A DNA stretch of 64,000 nt, taken from Aquiluna sp. KACHI24 (GTDB taxonomy: Bacteria; Actinomycetota; Actinomycetes; Actinomycetales; Microbacteriaceae). Below are positions 1 to 8,458 of the stretch, in pieces. Position numbers and translations under genes: made by a program. The notes under the pieces were generated by a model that searched no databases, was not told the DNA's origin, and saw only the letters and a program-made list of their open reading frames with translations. The first letter of the stretch is position 1, and each line of letters starts with the position of its first letter. The stretch covers positions 248,001 to 312,000 of the forward strand of contig NZ_AP026677.1 in NCBI RefSeq assembly GCF_025997915.1, written 5' to 3'.

Positions 1-640
1 GGTATGACCACCAGGTGTAGGGACCAGGGACGCCTGGGTGAGCAATACGACCAAGGTCAACCCAACCCTGAGCTGCGAAGTTGTCGAAGTGGGCACGCTC
101 CTGCGGCAAGAAGCCAGCATTCTTGAGGTTGCCCTTCCAGTTTTTGATATCCAGCTCGGTATGGCCGACATTCAGATCGCCAACCACTGCGGTAAGGGGG
201 TTGGCTTTGATCAATTCAGCCATGCGCTTTTCCATAGCCTCAAGAAACTTGTACTTCTCAACTTGCTTCGGGGTGTCTGCTTCTCCAGAGTGGACATAGC
301 AGCTGACTAAGGTGAGGATGCCCTTAGGGGTCTCAAAATCGGCTTCTAGCCAGCGGCCCGCAGAGTCAAACTCTTCAGGTCCAAAGTCTGTTCTGACATC
401 CAAGGCGGGGAGCTTTGACACGATGGCCACCCCGGCTCGACCCTTGGCGCTCGCTTCGTGGTCATAGATGTGCCAGTTGACACCGAGGTCTTCGAAGACT
501 GCCTTTTCCAGCTCACCCCGAGGTGCTCGAACCTCTTGCAAACACATCATGTCGACGTTTGACTGCTTGAACCAGTCGGCCATGCCCTTCTTAGAGGCTG
601 CGCGGATGCCGTTGACGTTGATGGTTGCGATAGTGAGCAT
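1..640 (-). CDS. xthA: Exodeoxyribonuclease III (partial, C-terminus beyond window)
   Basis: AP endonuclease/3'-5' exonuclease of base excision repair, endonuclease/exonuclease/phosphatase fold. Reading the minus strand from the ATG at 640 gives MLTIATINVNGIRAA, then the metal-binding CLQE (about residue 34), the GRAGVAI stretch and VVGDLNVGH (about residue 150), all typical of the XthA family. About 213 residues are visible; the catalytic C-terminal SDH motif lies past the left window edge. It starts 16 nt after the stop of the Rieske gene, but a TAGGCT hexamer 6 nt before the ATG and the lack of a Shine-Dalgarno suggest its own leaderless promoter. Confidence in the family is high. Confidence 0.93.
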   Translation of the reverse strand, partial: MLTIATINVNGIRAASKKGMADWFKQSNVDMMCLQEVRAPRGELEKAVFEDLGVNWHIYDHEASAKGRAGVAIVSKLPALDVRTDFGPEEFDSAGRWLEADFETPKGILTLVSCYVHSGEADTPKQVEKYKFLEAMEKRMAELIKANPLTAVVGDLNVGHTELDIKNWKGNLKNAGFLPQERAHFDNFAAQGWVDLGRIAHPGVPGPYTWWSY

Positions 641-646
641 CAGACA

Positions 647-652
647 AGCCTA
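647..652 (-). promoter_or_regulatory. -10-like hexamer TAGGCT for leaderless xthA
   Basis: TAGGCT lies 6 nt before the xthA ATG, with no Shine-Dalgarno, matching the TAnnnT-N6-8-start pattern seen repeatedly in this window. No good -35 hexamer is visible. Inference. Confidence 0.45.
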
Positions 653-656
653 GGAG

Positions 657-1103
657 TTACACGATGGCGTAGAGCTCATCACCGCGAAGCTCGATGGTGA
701 TTCGACCCAGCGCGGTTCTTGCTGGACCAGCCAGCACGGCTCCGGTCTCCTGGTCAAACCTTGCTCCATGGCAACCGCAGGCAATCTCACCATCGCTTAC
801 ACCCGAGACAATGCAGCCGGAGTGTGTGCAGGTGGCGCTGAACCCTCGAAAGTCTCCGGCCTTTGGTTGAGTCACCAAGATCGTGAGCATCTCGTCGATC
901 TTGTACTTATTTCCCGAGCCGACCATGATCTCTGATGCTGGACCGAGCAAAATCTCTCCGACTGCTTCCGCAGGAGCCTGGTTTACGGTTGCACTCGGGG
1001 GAGTGGTCTGAGCAACCTCTGGCTCTGCCGCACAAGCGGCAAGGCTCACGGCGGCTAATGACGCGACCGAAACTCCAAGGACTTCTCTTCTAGATGGCTT
1101 CAT
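657..1103 (-). CDS. Rieske [2Fe-2S] Tat-type lipoprotein
   Basis: 148-residue exported Rieske protein. The N-terminus has a twin-arginine motif (SRREVLG, residues 4-10) running into a hydrophobic stretch and a lipobox LAAC (Cys24), so it is probably exported folded by Tat and lipid-anchored. A low-complexity linker (residues 25-48) precedes the Rieske domain with CTHSGC (Cys92, His94, Cys97) and CGCHG (Cys109, Cys111, His112), which supply the two Cys and two His cluster ligands and the stabilising disulfide. It is 23 nt downstream of sdhB on the same strand, so it may be co-transcribed with the succinate dehydrogenase genes. It is not the membrane QcrA subunit, which is longer. Its electron partner is unknown. 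Confidence 0.85.
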   Translation of the reverse strand: MKPSRREVLGVSVASLAAVSLAACAAEPEVAQTTPPSATVNQAPAEAVGEILLGPASEIMVGSGNKYKIDEMLTILVTQPKAGDFRGFSATCTHSGCIVSGVSDGEIACGCHGARFDQETGAVLAGPARTALGRITIELRGDELYAIV

Positions 1104-1126
1104 GAGAAGTGAAACCGAATAGGGTC

Positions 1127-1861
1127 CTATGGTCTTCCGCGAAGAATTGCCTGCTTTACCTCAGCAATCGCCTTGGTCACCTCAATACCGCGAGGGCAAG
1201 CCTCGGTGCAGTTGAAGGTGGTGCGGCAACGCCAGACACCCTCTTTGTCGTTAAGGATGTCGAGGCGAACCTGAGCAGCCTCATCGCGGGAGTCAAAGAT
1301 GAAGCGGTGAGCGTTCACGATTGCAGCCGGTCCAAAGTACTGACCATCGGTCCAGAACACTGGGCATGAAGTGGTGCAGGCAGCACACAGGATGCACTTG
1401 GTGGTGTCGTCGTAGCGAGCACGATCCTCTGGGGACTGCAAGCGCTCCTTCTGAGGCTTGTCAGAGGCGATCAAGAATGGGTTTACATCCTTATAGGCCT
1501 GGTAGAACGGGTTCATGTCTACGATCAGGTCCTTCTCGACTGGAAGTCCCTTGATTGGCTCGATGTAGATCGGCTGGGAGATGTCTAGGTCCTTGATCAG
1601 GGTCTTGCACGCCAGACGGTTGCGACCGTTGATGCGCATTGCATCGGAACCACAAACACCGTGAGCGCAAGAGCGACGGAAGGTAAGTGAGCCATCAATC
1701 TCCCACTTCACCTTGTGTAGGGCGTCTAGCACACGGTCGGTGCCATACATCTCGACGTCATAGTCGACCCACTTTGGCTCCTGGTCAACCTCAGGATCAA
1801 AGCGACGAATGAAGAGAGTTACCTTGAAAGAGGTGACCTCAGCTACTGCTTGCTCTGCCAT
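1127..1861 (-). CDS. sdhB: Succinate dehydrogenase iron-sulfur subunit SdhB
   Basis: Electron-transfer subunit of respiratory complex II, 244 residues, cytoplasmic face of the membrane. The plant-type [2Fe-2S] site is seen in [13 protein letters not shown] plus a later Cys (LACKTL); the C-terminal ferredoxin part has [14 protein letters not shown] and CTEACPRGI, which ligate the [4Fe-4S] and [3Fe-4S] clusters. Length fits the family. The ATG at 1861 overlaps the sdhA stop codon by 1 nt, so translation is probably coupled. Part of the sdhC-sdhD-sdhA-sdhB operon, the same order as Rv3316-Rv3319 of M. tuberculosis. Confidence 0.97.
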   Translation of the reverse strand: MAEQAVAEVTSFKVTLFIRRFDPEVDQEPKWVDYDVEMYGTDRVLDALHKVKWEIDGSLTFRRSCAHGVCGSDAMRINGRNRLACKTLIKDLDISQPIYIEPIKGLPVEKDLIVDMNPFYQAYKDVNPFLIASDKPQKERLQSPEDRARYDDTTKCILCAACTTSCPVFWTDGQYFGPAAIVNAHRFIFDSRDEAAQVRLDILNDKEGVWRCRTTFNCTEACPRGIEVTKAIAEVKQAILRGRP

Positions 1862-3624
1862 TAGTACTTACGCTCCATCGGCTGGTAGTTGGTGATTACG
1901 ACAGGCTTCCAATCAACCTTGATGTTGGTCTTGGTGGCCTTGTCTGCCTTCTCTGTCTTGTACGCCATGGAGTGAACCATGAACTTCTTGTCATCGCGGT
2001 TCGGGTAGTCCTCGCGCAGGTGAGCACCACGGCTCTCGCGGCGCTCGCGACAAGTGATTACGGTTACCTCGGCTAGGTCAAGCAGGAAGCCAAGCTCCAC
2101 TGCCTCAAGCAGGTCAGTGTTGAAGCGCTTGCCCTGGTCCTGAATCGAGATCTTCTCGTAGCGGGCACGCAGCTCCTGGATCTTGTCAAAAGCCTCGTTC
2201 AAGGTCTCCTCGGTGCGGAAAACCTGGGCATTCTTGTCCATGGTCTCCTGAAGCTCCTTGCGAAGCTGAGCCACCTTCTCGTTCCCCTTTGATTTGCGAA
2301 CCTTCTCAAGCATCGCAACCACATCGGCTGCAGCATCCTTTGGAACCGGAACCTGCTTCGCAGTCTTGGCATACTCGACCGCGTAACGTCCGGCGCGCTT
2401 ACCAAACACGTTGATATCCAGTAGCGAGTTGGTTCCTAGACGGTTGGCTCCGTGAACAGAGACACAGGCACACTCACCAGCGGCGTAAAGACCAGGCACC
2501 ACTGTGTTGTTGTCGGAAAGCACCTCAGCCTTGATGTTGGTTGGGATGCCACCCATCGCATAGTGCGCGGTTGGGAATACTGGAACTGGCTCGGTGTATG
2601 GCTCAACGCCGAGGTAGGTTCTAGCGAACTCGGTGATGTCTGGAAGCTTTGCATCAATCACTGCAGGCTCAAGGTGGGTCAGATCCAGTAGGACGTAGTC
2701 CTTGTTTGGACCAGCACCGCGGCCCTCGCGAACCTCGTTGGCCATCGCACGAGCAACCATGTCACGAGGAGCTAGGTCCTTGATGGTTGGCGCGTAGCGC
2801 TCCATGAAGCGCTCACCGGATGCATTGCGAAGGATGCCACCCTCACCACGAGCAGCCTCCGAGAGCAAGATGCCAAGTCCGGCAAGACCGGTCGGGTGGA
2901 ACTGGTAGAACTCCATGTCCTCAAGTGGCAAGCCCTTGCGGAAGATGATGCCAACGCCGTCACCGGTCAGGGTGTGGGCATTAGAGGTGGTCTTGTAGAT
3001 CTTTCCAAAACCACCGGTTGCGAACACGATCGACTTTCCCGCGAACACGTGAATGTCTCCGGTTGCTAGCTCGTAGGCGACAACCGCTGCAGGCTTGCCA
3101 TCGTTCATGACTAGGTCAAGCACGTAGAACTCGTTGTAGAACTCGATGCCGAGCTTTACACAGTTTTGGTAAAGGGTCTGCAAGATCATGTGACCGGTGC
3201 GGTCAGCTGCATAACAGCTACGGCGAACTGGAGCCTTACCGTGATCGCGGGTGTGACCACCAAAGCGACGCTGATCGATCTTGCCATCTGGGGTGCGGTT
3301 GAAAGGTAGACCCATGTTTTCTAGGTCAATAACGGCTTCCACTGATTCCTTGGCCAGAATCTCAGCAGCGTCCTGGTCAACTAGGTAGTCGCCACCCTTA
3401 ACGGTGTCGAAGGTGTGCCACTCCCAGCTGTCCTCTTCGACGTTTGCCAAAGCTGCAGCCATGCCACCCTGGGCAGCACCGGTGTGGCTTCTGGTTGGGA
3501 AAAGCTTGGAAACCACCGCAACCTTGGCGTGTGGTCCAGCCTCAATAGCGGCGCGCATACCGGCACCACCAGCGCCAACGATTACAACGTCATACTCGTG
3601 ATTGATCACGTTTTGGTTTGACAC
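1861..3624 (-). CDS. sdhA: Succinate dehydrogenase flavoprotein subunit SdhA
   Basis: Catalytic subunit that oxidises succinate to fumarate with covalently bound FAD; 587 residues from the chosen start. The FAD-binding VVIVGAGGAGMRAA is near residue 13, the covalent flavin histidine lies in RSHTGAAQGG, and the active-site region HGANRLGTNSLLD is present. I chose the GTG at 3624 because TTAGGAAC lies just upstream and it falls 11 nt after the sdhD stop; a longer reading to 3693 would overlap sdhD by 58 nt and adds a non-conserved N-terminus. Leu codon CTA is frequent, as in other probably highly expressed genes here. Confidence 0.97.
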   Translation of the reverse strand: MSNQNVINHEYDVVIVGAGGAGMRAAIEAGPHAKVAVVSKLFPTRSHTGAAQGGMAAALANVEEDSWEWHTFDTVKGGDYLVDQDAAEILAKESVEAVIDLENMGLPFNRTPDGKIDQRRFGGHTRDHGKAPVRRSCYAADRTGHMILQTLYQNCVKLGIEFYNEFYVLDLVMNDGKPAAVVAYELATGDIHVFAGKSIVFATGGFGKIYKTTSNAHTLTGDGVGIIFRKGLPLEDMEFYQFHPTGLAGLGILLSEAARGEGGILRNASGERFMERYAPTIKDLAPRDMVARAMANEVREGRGAGPNKDYVLLDLTHLEPAVIDAKLPDITEFARTYLGVEPYTEPVPVFPTAHYAMGGIPTNIKAEVLSDNNTVVPGLYAAGECACVSVHGANRLGTNSLLDINVFGKRAGRYAVEYAKTAKQVPVPKDAAADVVAMLEKVRKSKGNEKVAQLRKELQETMDKNAQVFRTEETLNEAFDKIQELRARYEKISIQDQGKRFNTDLLEAVELGFLLDLAEVTVITCRERRESRGAHLREDYPNRDDKKFMVHSMAYKTEKADKATKTNIKVDWKPVVITNYQPMERKY

Positions 3625-3635
3625 TTTGTTCCTAA

Positions 3636-4079
3636 CTAATTGATAGCTGGGCAGAAGGATGGAAGAAGCTCGGATGCTGCGCCGGCTGGGCATGGGTCAA
3701 AGGTGAAAATGACCAGGGTGCCCAAGATGATGAGTAGGCCACACACCGACCACAACGTGGTGATCAGGGCCTTACGAACCTTTACCTTTTCGGTGTAGTC
3801 ATTCACGATGGTGCGCATACCGTTGGTGCCGTGGATCATGGCGAGCCAGAGCATCGCCAAATCCCAGACCTGCCAGAACGGGTCAGCCCACTTGCCAGCA
3901 ACGAATGCGAAGTCGATGGCCTTGATGCCATCTCCCACAACCAGGTTCACGACCAGGTGGGTGAAAATCAAAACAACCAGTAGCGGTCCGGAGACGCGCA
4001 TGAATAGCCAGCCGTACTTCTCCCAGTTGGCACCCTTGCGAGTGCGTGGAGTGTTTGGGGTCTCGATTACAACGCTCAT
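3636..4079 (-). CDS. sdhD: Succinate dehydrogenase membrane anchor SdhD
   Basis: Membrane anchor of complex II, 147 residues, with three hydrophobic helices (around residues 30-50, 70-90 and 110-130). The second helix carries MIHGTNGMRTI, the conserved histidine/glycine/arginine segment used for heme and quinone sites in SdhC/D proteins. The N-terminal 25 residues are polar and cytoplasmic. The ATG at 4079 overlaps the sdhC stop by 1 nt. Confidence 0.92.
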   Translation of the reverse strand: MSVVIETPNTPRTRKGANWEKYGWLFMRVSGPLLVVLIFTHLVVNLVVGDGIKAIDFAFVAGKWADPFWQVWDLAMLWLAMIHGTNGMRTIVNDYTEKVKVRKALITTLWSVCGLLIILGTLVIFTFDPCPAGAASELLPSFCPAIN

Positions 4080-4471
4080 TAGTGCGCTCCAAAGACTCGG
4101 GCTAGGTGAACTGGAGTAAAGCCAGCCACAGCGACGATGGTGATGATCATCACGGCCCAGAACATCACGTTCTGATACTTGGTTCCCTTAGACCAGAAGT
4201 CCACCGCGATGATGCGAAGACCGTTCAGGCCGTGGAACAAGATCGCGCCGACCAGGCCAAGCTCAGCCATGCCGATGATTGGGGTCTTGTAGGACTCGAT
4301 GACCACGTTGTAGGCATCCGGAGAGACGCGAACCAGGGCAGTGTCCAGCACGTGGACAAGAAGGAAGAAGAAGATTGCAACACCGGTGATGCGGTGAAGC
4401 ACCCAGGACCACATTCCGACTTTGCCTCGGTAAAGGGTCCCCGCTGGCCGAACTGCCACGCTAGCCTCCAT
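4079..4471 (-). CDS. sdhC: Succinate dehydrogenase cytochrome b subunit SdhC
   Basis: Heme-binding membrane subunit of complex II, 130 residues from the ATG at 4471. Three membrane helices are visible, with LHRITGVAIFFFLLVHVLD in the first and LFHGLNGLR in the second, matching the SdhC family signature and heme histidine. A longer reading to 4573 would run into the divergent manC gene and adds residues not expected in the family. First gene of the sdhCDAB run; its promoter must lie in the 83-nt spacer shared with manC, but I see no convincing -35/-10 pair or Shine-Dalgarno for sdhC. Confidence 0.92.
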   Translation of the reverse strand: MEASVAVRPAGTLYRGKVGMWSWVLHRITGVAIFFFLLVHVLDTALVRVSPDAYNVVIESYKTPIIGMAELGLVGAILFHGLNGLRIIAVDFWSKGTKYQNVMFWAVMIITIVAVAGFTPVHLARVFGAH

Positions 4472-4542
4472 GGATAGTAAGGGATTAGATAAAAGTCTAA
4501 CCGCTTGCGGGTGGCTATCTTCCGCTAAATCACCGATTGCCT

Positions 4543-4548
4543 TAGGGT
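4543..4548 (+). promoter_or_regulatory. -10-like hexamer TAGGGT for leaderless manC
   Basis: TAGGGT is 6 nt before the GTG of manC and there is no Shine-Dalgarno, so transcription would begin at or beside the start codon. Inference from position and the repeated pattern in the window. Confidence 0.45.
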
Positions 4549-4554
4549 GATTCG

Positions 4555-5658
4555 GTGAGTAATCAATCTCCAAATGAGCGTTTTTACGCCGTAATTCCTG
4601 CCGGGGGCGTGGGATCTAGGCTGTGGCCACTGTCAAGGGCGAGTGCCCCCAAGTTTCTGCATGATCTAACCGGTAGCGGGCAAACCCTTCTCCAGGACAC
4701 CTGGGACCGCCTGACTCCGATTGCCAATGGGCGCATCATGGTTGTCACCGGTGATGTGCATTCCCACGCAGTGGCGGAGCAATTACCCGATCTAGGTTCC
4801 AAAAATTTGATTTTGGAACCTAGCCCCAAGGACTCAACCGCGGCAATTGCCCTGGCTGCTGCCGTTTTGATGCAGCGTGAACCGGATGTCATCATCGGCT
4901 CCTTTGCCGCGGATCACGTAATCACCGACAATACGAAATTTCAAAAGGCAGTGCACGAGGCCGTCGAGGTGGCCGCCACCGGCAAGATCGTGACCATCGG
5001 CCTGCAGCCCACCGAGGCCTCGGTTGCCTTTGGCTACATTCACAAGGGAGACAGACTCGACTCAGAAACCGCGTGTGAGGTTCGTGAGTTTGTCGAGAAG
5101 CCGAACATCAAACTTGCACGCAAGTACGTAGAGTCTGGTGAATTCCTCTGGAATGCCGGCATGTTTATCGCCCCAGCCAAGTTGTTGCTCGAGGTGCTTC
5201 AGAAGACCCAGCCAAGTCTGCACGCTGGAGTGATGCAGCTGGCTGAAGGTTGGGACACCCCGCAGCGCCAGAGCCTGATGGCTCAGCTGTGGCCAAGACT
5301 CACTCAGATTGCCATCGACTACGCAATTGCCGAGCCGGCTGCCGCCGATGGTCTGGTTGCGGTGGTGCCGGGACTTTTCGAGTGGCACGACGTTGGTGAC
5401 TTTGCTGCCATCGCAGAACTACAGTCCCAGGGCCGCAAGGGGAACCTCGCTGTGCTGGGTCACGGCAAGGTGCTTGCGGACTCCTCCTCGGGAATTCTGG
5501 TTAGCGATACCAATCGCTTGGTGGCACTGATCGGCCTGGAGGACGTAATCGTCGTAGACACCCCGGATGCCCTATTGGTAACCACCAAGGAGCATGCGCA
5601 AAAGGTCAAGTCTCTGGTGGATGTATTGAAGCAATCCGGTCACTCGGAGCTGCTCTAA
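4555..5658 (+). CDS. manC: Mannose-1-phosphate guanylyltransferase
   Basis: Makes GDP-mannose from mannose 1-phosphate and GTP, the donor for mannosylated glycolipids and glycans. 367 residues; the nucleotidyltransferase signature GGVGSRLWPLSR is near residue 18, followed by EPSPKDSTAAIALAA, FVEKPN (about residue 177) and LWNAGMFIA, all typical of GDP-mannose pyrophosphorylases. It lacks the C-terminal isomerase domain of bifunctional enzymes, so it is the short monofunctional form. It starts with GTG, divergent from sdhC. The upstream pathway enzyme ManB is at 39032-40432. Confidence 0.93.
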   Translation: MSNQSPNERFYAVIPAGGVGSRLWPLSRASAPKFLHDLTGSGQTLLQDTWDRLTPIANGRIMVVTGDVHSHAVAEQLPDLGSKNLILEPSPKDSTAAIALAAAVLMQREPDVIIGSFAADHVITDNTKFQKAVHEAVEVAATGKIVTIGLQPTEASVAFGYIHKGDRLDSETACEVREFVEKPNIKLARKYVESGEFLWNAGMFIAPAKLLLEVLQKTQPSLHAGVMQLAEGWDTPQRQSLMAQLWPRLTQIAIDYAIAEPAAADGLVAVVPGLFEWHDVGDFAAIAELQSQGRKGNLAVLGHGKVLADSSSGILVSDTNRLVALIGLEDVIVVDTPDALLVTTKEHAQKVKSLVDVLKQSGHSELL

Positions 5659-5731
5659 GGGCTTTTGTAACGAATTCAATAAGGTTCTGTTTCTTGAAGG
5701 ACTAAGCCTGCTCGAGCGAGATTTGAACGGC

Positions 5732-5737
5732 TAGGCT
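5732..5737 (+). promoter_or_regulatory. Possible -10 hexamer TAGGCT of the nucleoside-uptake operon
   Basis: TAGGCT sits 48 nt before the TTG start of the BMP lipoprotein gene, in a 127-nt spacer. No clear -35 is seen 16-18 nt upstream. A leader of roughly 40 nt with a strong AGGAGG ribosome-binding site follows. Low confidence. Confidence 0.3.
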
Positions 5738-5785
5738 AAAGCCAAATCAGGCGCATCCGCGCCATCCAAATTTCAGGAGGAAACC

Positions 5786-6871
5786 TTGAAGCTAAAGAAT
5801 GCATCCGCCGCATTCGCCCTGCTGGGCGCATCGGCACTTGTGCTGACTGGTTGCGCTGCCGCACCAGAGGCAGAGCCGACCGCCAGCGAGACTGAGACCA
5901 GCGCTGCTCCAACCGTGGACTACCTAGCGTGTGCAGTCTCTGACGAGGGTAGCTGGAACGACAAGTCCTTCAACGAGTCCGTTTACGACGGTCTAATGAA
6001 GGCTCAGACTGAGCTAGGCGTTCAGATTGCAGAAGCAGAGTCCAACACCCCGGAGGACTTCGCGCCAAACCTACAGGCCATGGTTGACCAGGGCTGTGAC
6101 GTAACCTTCGCAGTTGGTTTTGCACTAGTTGCAGACGTAAACGCTGCTGCAGCTGCTAACCCAGAGGTCCAGTTCGTGACCATCGATGGTTGGAGCGAGG
6201 GCAACGCAAACCTAAAGCCAGTTTCATACGCCATGAACCAGTCCAGCTACCTAGCTGGATACCTAGCAGCTGCCTACTCAACCACCAAGGTTGTAGGTAC
6301 CTACGGTGGCGTTAACATCCCAGCAGTAACCGACTTCATGACTGGTTACTACTACGGTGCAATGGCCTACGGCAAGGAGACCGGAACCGACGTGAAGGTT
6401 GTCGGTTGGGACCCAGCCACCCCAGACAAGGGTGACTTCATGGGTGACTTCACCCCTAACTCCGGAACCTCAAAGGCAATCGCAGCTGCACAGCTAGTTG
6501 CTGGTGCTGACGTGATCTTCCCAGTAGCTGGTTTCCAGTTCGGTGCAGTTTCTGAGGCAATCAAGGAAGCTGGCGTCGACGCCGTAATGATCGGTGTTGA
6601 CAAGGACATCGCGCTAACCTCACCTGAGTACGCATCACTAGTTCTAACCTCAGCTGAGAAGCGCATGACCAACGCTGTATACGACATCCTTGCTGAGCTT
6701 TCAGCTGGCGGCGCCTTCACCGGTGACGCTTATGTTGGAACCCTTGCAAACGGTGGAACCGGTCTAAGCCCGCTATACGAGTTCGAGTCCAAGGTCTCTG
6801 ACGAGGTCAAGGCTCGCCTAGCAGAGCTAGAGGCTGGCATCATTTCCGGCGAGATCGACCCACTGAAGTAA
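5786..6871 (+). CDS. BMP-family nucleoside-binding lipoprotein (ABC transporter)
   Basis: Extracytoplasmic substrate-binding lipoprotein of the BMP/PnrA family, which binds purine and pyrimidine nucleosides. 361 residues: signal peptide with lipobox LTGC (Cys about 23), a Glu/Thr/Ser-rich spacer, then the periplasmic-binding fold with CAVSDEGSWNDKSFN and GVDKDIAL. The TTG start at 5786 is set by a perfect AGGAGG at 5775-5780. Seventeen of about 25 Leu codons are CTA, unlike the transporter genes that follow, which suggests selection for very high expression. A terminator-like hairpin separates it from the ATPase gene. Confidence 0.93.
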   Translation: MKLKNASAAFALLGASALVLTGCAAAPEAEPTASETETSAAPTVDYLACAVSDEGSWNDKSFNESVYDGLMKAQTELGVQIAEAESNTPEDFAPNLQAMVDQGCDVTFAVGFALVADVNAAAAANPEVQFVTIDGWSEGNANLKPVSYAMNQSSYLAGYLAAAYSTTKVVGTYGGVNIPAVTDFMTGYYYGAMAYGKETGTDVKVVGWDPATPDKGDFMGDFTPNSGTSKAIAAAQLVAGADVIFPVAGFQFGAVSEAIKEAGVDAVMIGVDKDIALTSPEYASLVLTSAEKRMTNAVYDILAELSAGGAFTGDAYVGTLANGGTGLSPLYEFESKVSDEVKARLAELEAGIISGEIDPLK

Positions 6872-6887
6872 TTCAGTAAAACGATTG

Positions 6888-6920
6888 GGGCCGCGGGGGA
6901 AACTCCGCGGCCCTTTTCTT
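6888..6920 (+). terminator. Intrinsic terminator/attenuator after the binding-protein gene
   Basis: Perfect 9-bp stem GGGCCGCGG (6888-6896) with CCGCGGCCC (6905-6913), an 8-nt loop, followed by TTTTCTTT. It lies 16 nt after the stop of the BMP gene and 35 nt before the ATPase gene of the same transporter, so partial termination would give much more binding protein than ATPase and permease. Confidence 0.85.
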
Positions 6921-6955
6921 TGGCACAATAGAGTGTCTGCACGAAGGAGTGCCAA

Positions 6956-8458
6956 GTGAAATTAGAGCTGCGCGGGATAACCAAGCGCTTTGGAACATTG
7001 GTAGCAAACAACCAGATCAGCCTCAGTGTTGAGCCTGGTGAAATTCACGCTTTGCTGGGCGAAAACGGCGCCGGTAAATCCACCCTTATGAATGTCCTAT
7101 ACGGTCTTTACCAGGCCGACGAGGGTGAGATTCTGCTTGATGGTAAGCCTCAGCAGTTCCGCGGTCCGGGCGATGCCATGGCTGCCGGTATCGGTATGGT
7201 CCACCAGCACTTCATGCTTATTCCGGTTTTCACGGTTGCTGAGAATGTTGCCTTGGGAAATGAGCCCACCGGTTTTGGCGGCACGCTAGACATGGCTGCC
7301 GCTCGCAAGCGTGTAATTGAAATCTCCGAACGCTTTGGATTCAATGTTGATCCAGACGCCCTGGTTGAGGATCTCCCGGTTGGCGTGCAGCAGCGTGTGG
7401 AGATCATCAAGGCGCTCTCGCGCGATGCCAAGGTTTTGGTCCTAGATGAGCCGACCGCTGTGTTGACGCCTCAGGAAACTGATGAGCTCATGGGCATCAT
7501 GCGTCAGTTGGCTCAGAGTGGAACCTCAATCGTTTTCATCACTCACAAACTTCGTGAGGTGAAAGAGGTTGCGAACCGAATCACGGTAATTCGTCTCGGT
7601 CAGGTGGTTGGCTCCGCATCGCCTGACGCCTCTACCTCAGAGCTTGCTTCCATGATGGTTGGTCGTGAGGTCGACCTTACGGTTGATAAGGAACCGGCGA
7701 AACTCGGTAATGAGGTTCTTGAGGTTCAAAACCTCTCGGTCTTGGATGACCGCCTGCAGCGAGCTGTCAACGGCATCAGCTTTAGTGTCCAGGCCGGTGA
7801 GGTGTTGGCAATTGCTGGTGTTCAAGGAAATGGTCAGACCGAATTGGCTGAGGCGCTGCTGGGACTGAGAAACCCAATCAAGGGCGGATCCATCAAGCTT
7901 TTGGGTAAGGAGCTGGCCGGAGCTTCGGTCAGAACTGTTCTCGAGTCCGGTGTCGGTTATGTCCCAGAAGACCGCAAAAAAGACGGTTTGGTGGGAGAGT
8001 TCACCATCTCCGAGAACCTGATGCTGAACCAGTCTTTCCGCTCCAGATTTACCAAGGGGCTGAACATTAACTTCCCCATTCGCAAGTCGGTGGCAACCGA
8101 CCTCGTTGAGCGCTTCGATGTAAGAACTCCTTCGATTGACACTCCGGCAGGCAAGCTATCCGGTGGTAACCAGCAGAAGGTCGTGGTTGCCAGAGAGCTC
8201 TCGAGGGACGTGAACCTGTTGATTGCCGCACAGCCCACCAGAGGTGTAGATGTCGGTTCGATTGAGTTCATTCACGAGCAGATCGTCGCCGAGCGCGATG
8301 CGGGCAAGGCGGTGATTTTGATCTCCACCGAACTTGATGAGGTGCTGGCTTTGGCGGATCGAATCGCTGTGATGTATCGCGGTCAGATTGTTGGAATTGT
8401 TGGCCCAGATAGCTCGAGGGAAACCTTGGGCAAGATGATGGCGGGAGTAGGCGCATGA
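6956..8458 (+). CDS. Nucleoside ABC transporter ATP-binding protein (two ABC domains)
   Basis: Tandem ATPase of 500 residues, of the type that powers BMP-dependent nucleoside import (YufO/NupO-like). Domain 1 has Walker A GENGAGKST (about residue 36), signature VGVQQRVEI and Walker B VLVLDEPTAVLTP. Domain 2 has the degenerate Walker A GVQGNGQTE, signature LSGGNQQKV and a Walker B reading LLIAAQPTRGVD, with the catalytic Glu replaced as usual in this family. GTG start with AAGGAG upstream. It overlaps the next gene by 4 nt. Confidence 0.94.
   Translation: MKLELRGITKRFGTLVANNQISLSVEPGEIHALLGENGAGKSTLMNVLYGLYQADEGEILLDGKPQQFRGPGDAMAAGIGMVHQHFMLIPVFTVAENVALGNEPTGFGGTLDMAAARKRVIEISERFGFNVDPDALVEDLPVGVQQRVEIIKALSRDAKVLVLDEPTAVLTPQETDELMGIMRQLAQSGTSIVFITHKLREVKEVANRITVIRLGQVVGSASPDASTSELASMMVGREVDLTVDKEPAKLGNEVLEVQNLSVLDDRLQRAVNGISFSVQAGEVLAIAGVQGNGQTELAEALLGLRNPIKGGSIKLLGKELAGASVRTVLESGVGYVPEDRKKDGLVGEFTISENLMLNQSFRSRFTKGLNINFPIRKSVATDLVERFDVRTPSIDTPAGKLSGGNQQKVVVARELSRDVNLLIAAQPTRGVDVGSIEFIHEQIVAERDAGKAVILISTELDEVLALADRIAVMYRGQIVGIVGPDSSRETLGKMMAGVGA

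Noticed and set aside
3625-3693. Longer sdhA start giving a 610-residue protein
   Set aside because: It overlaps sdhD by 58 nt and adds an N-terminus not seen in SdhA proteins; GTG 3624 has a Shine-Dalgarno and the usual spacing.
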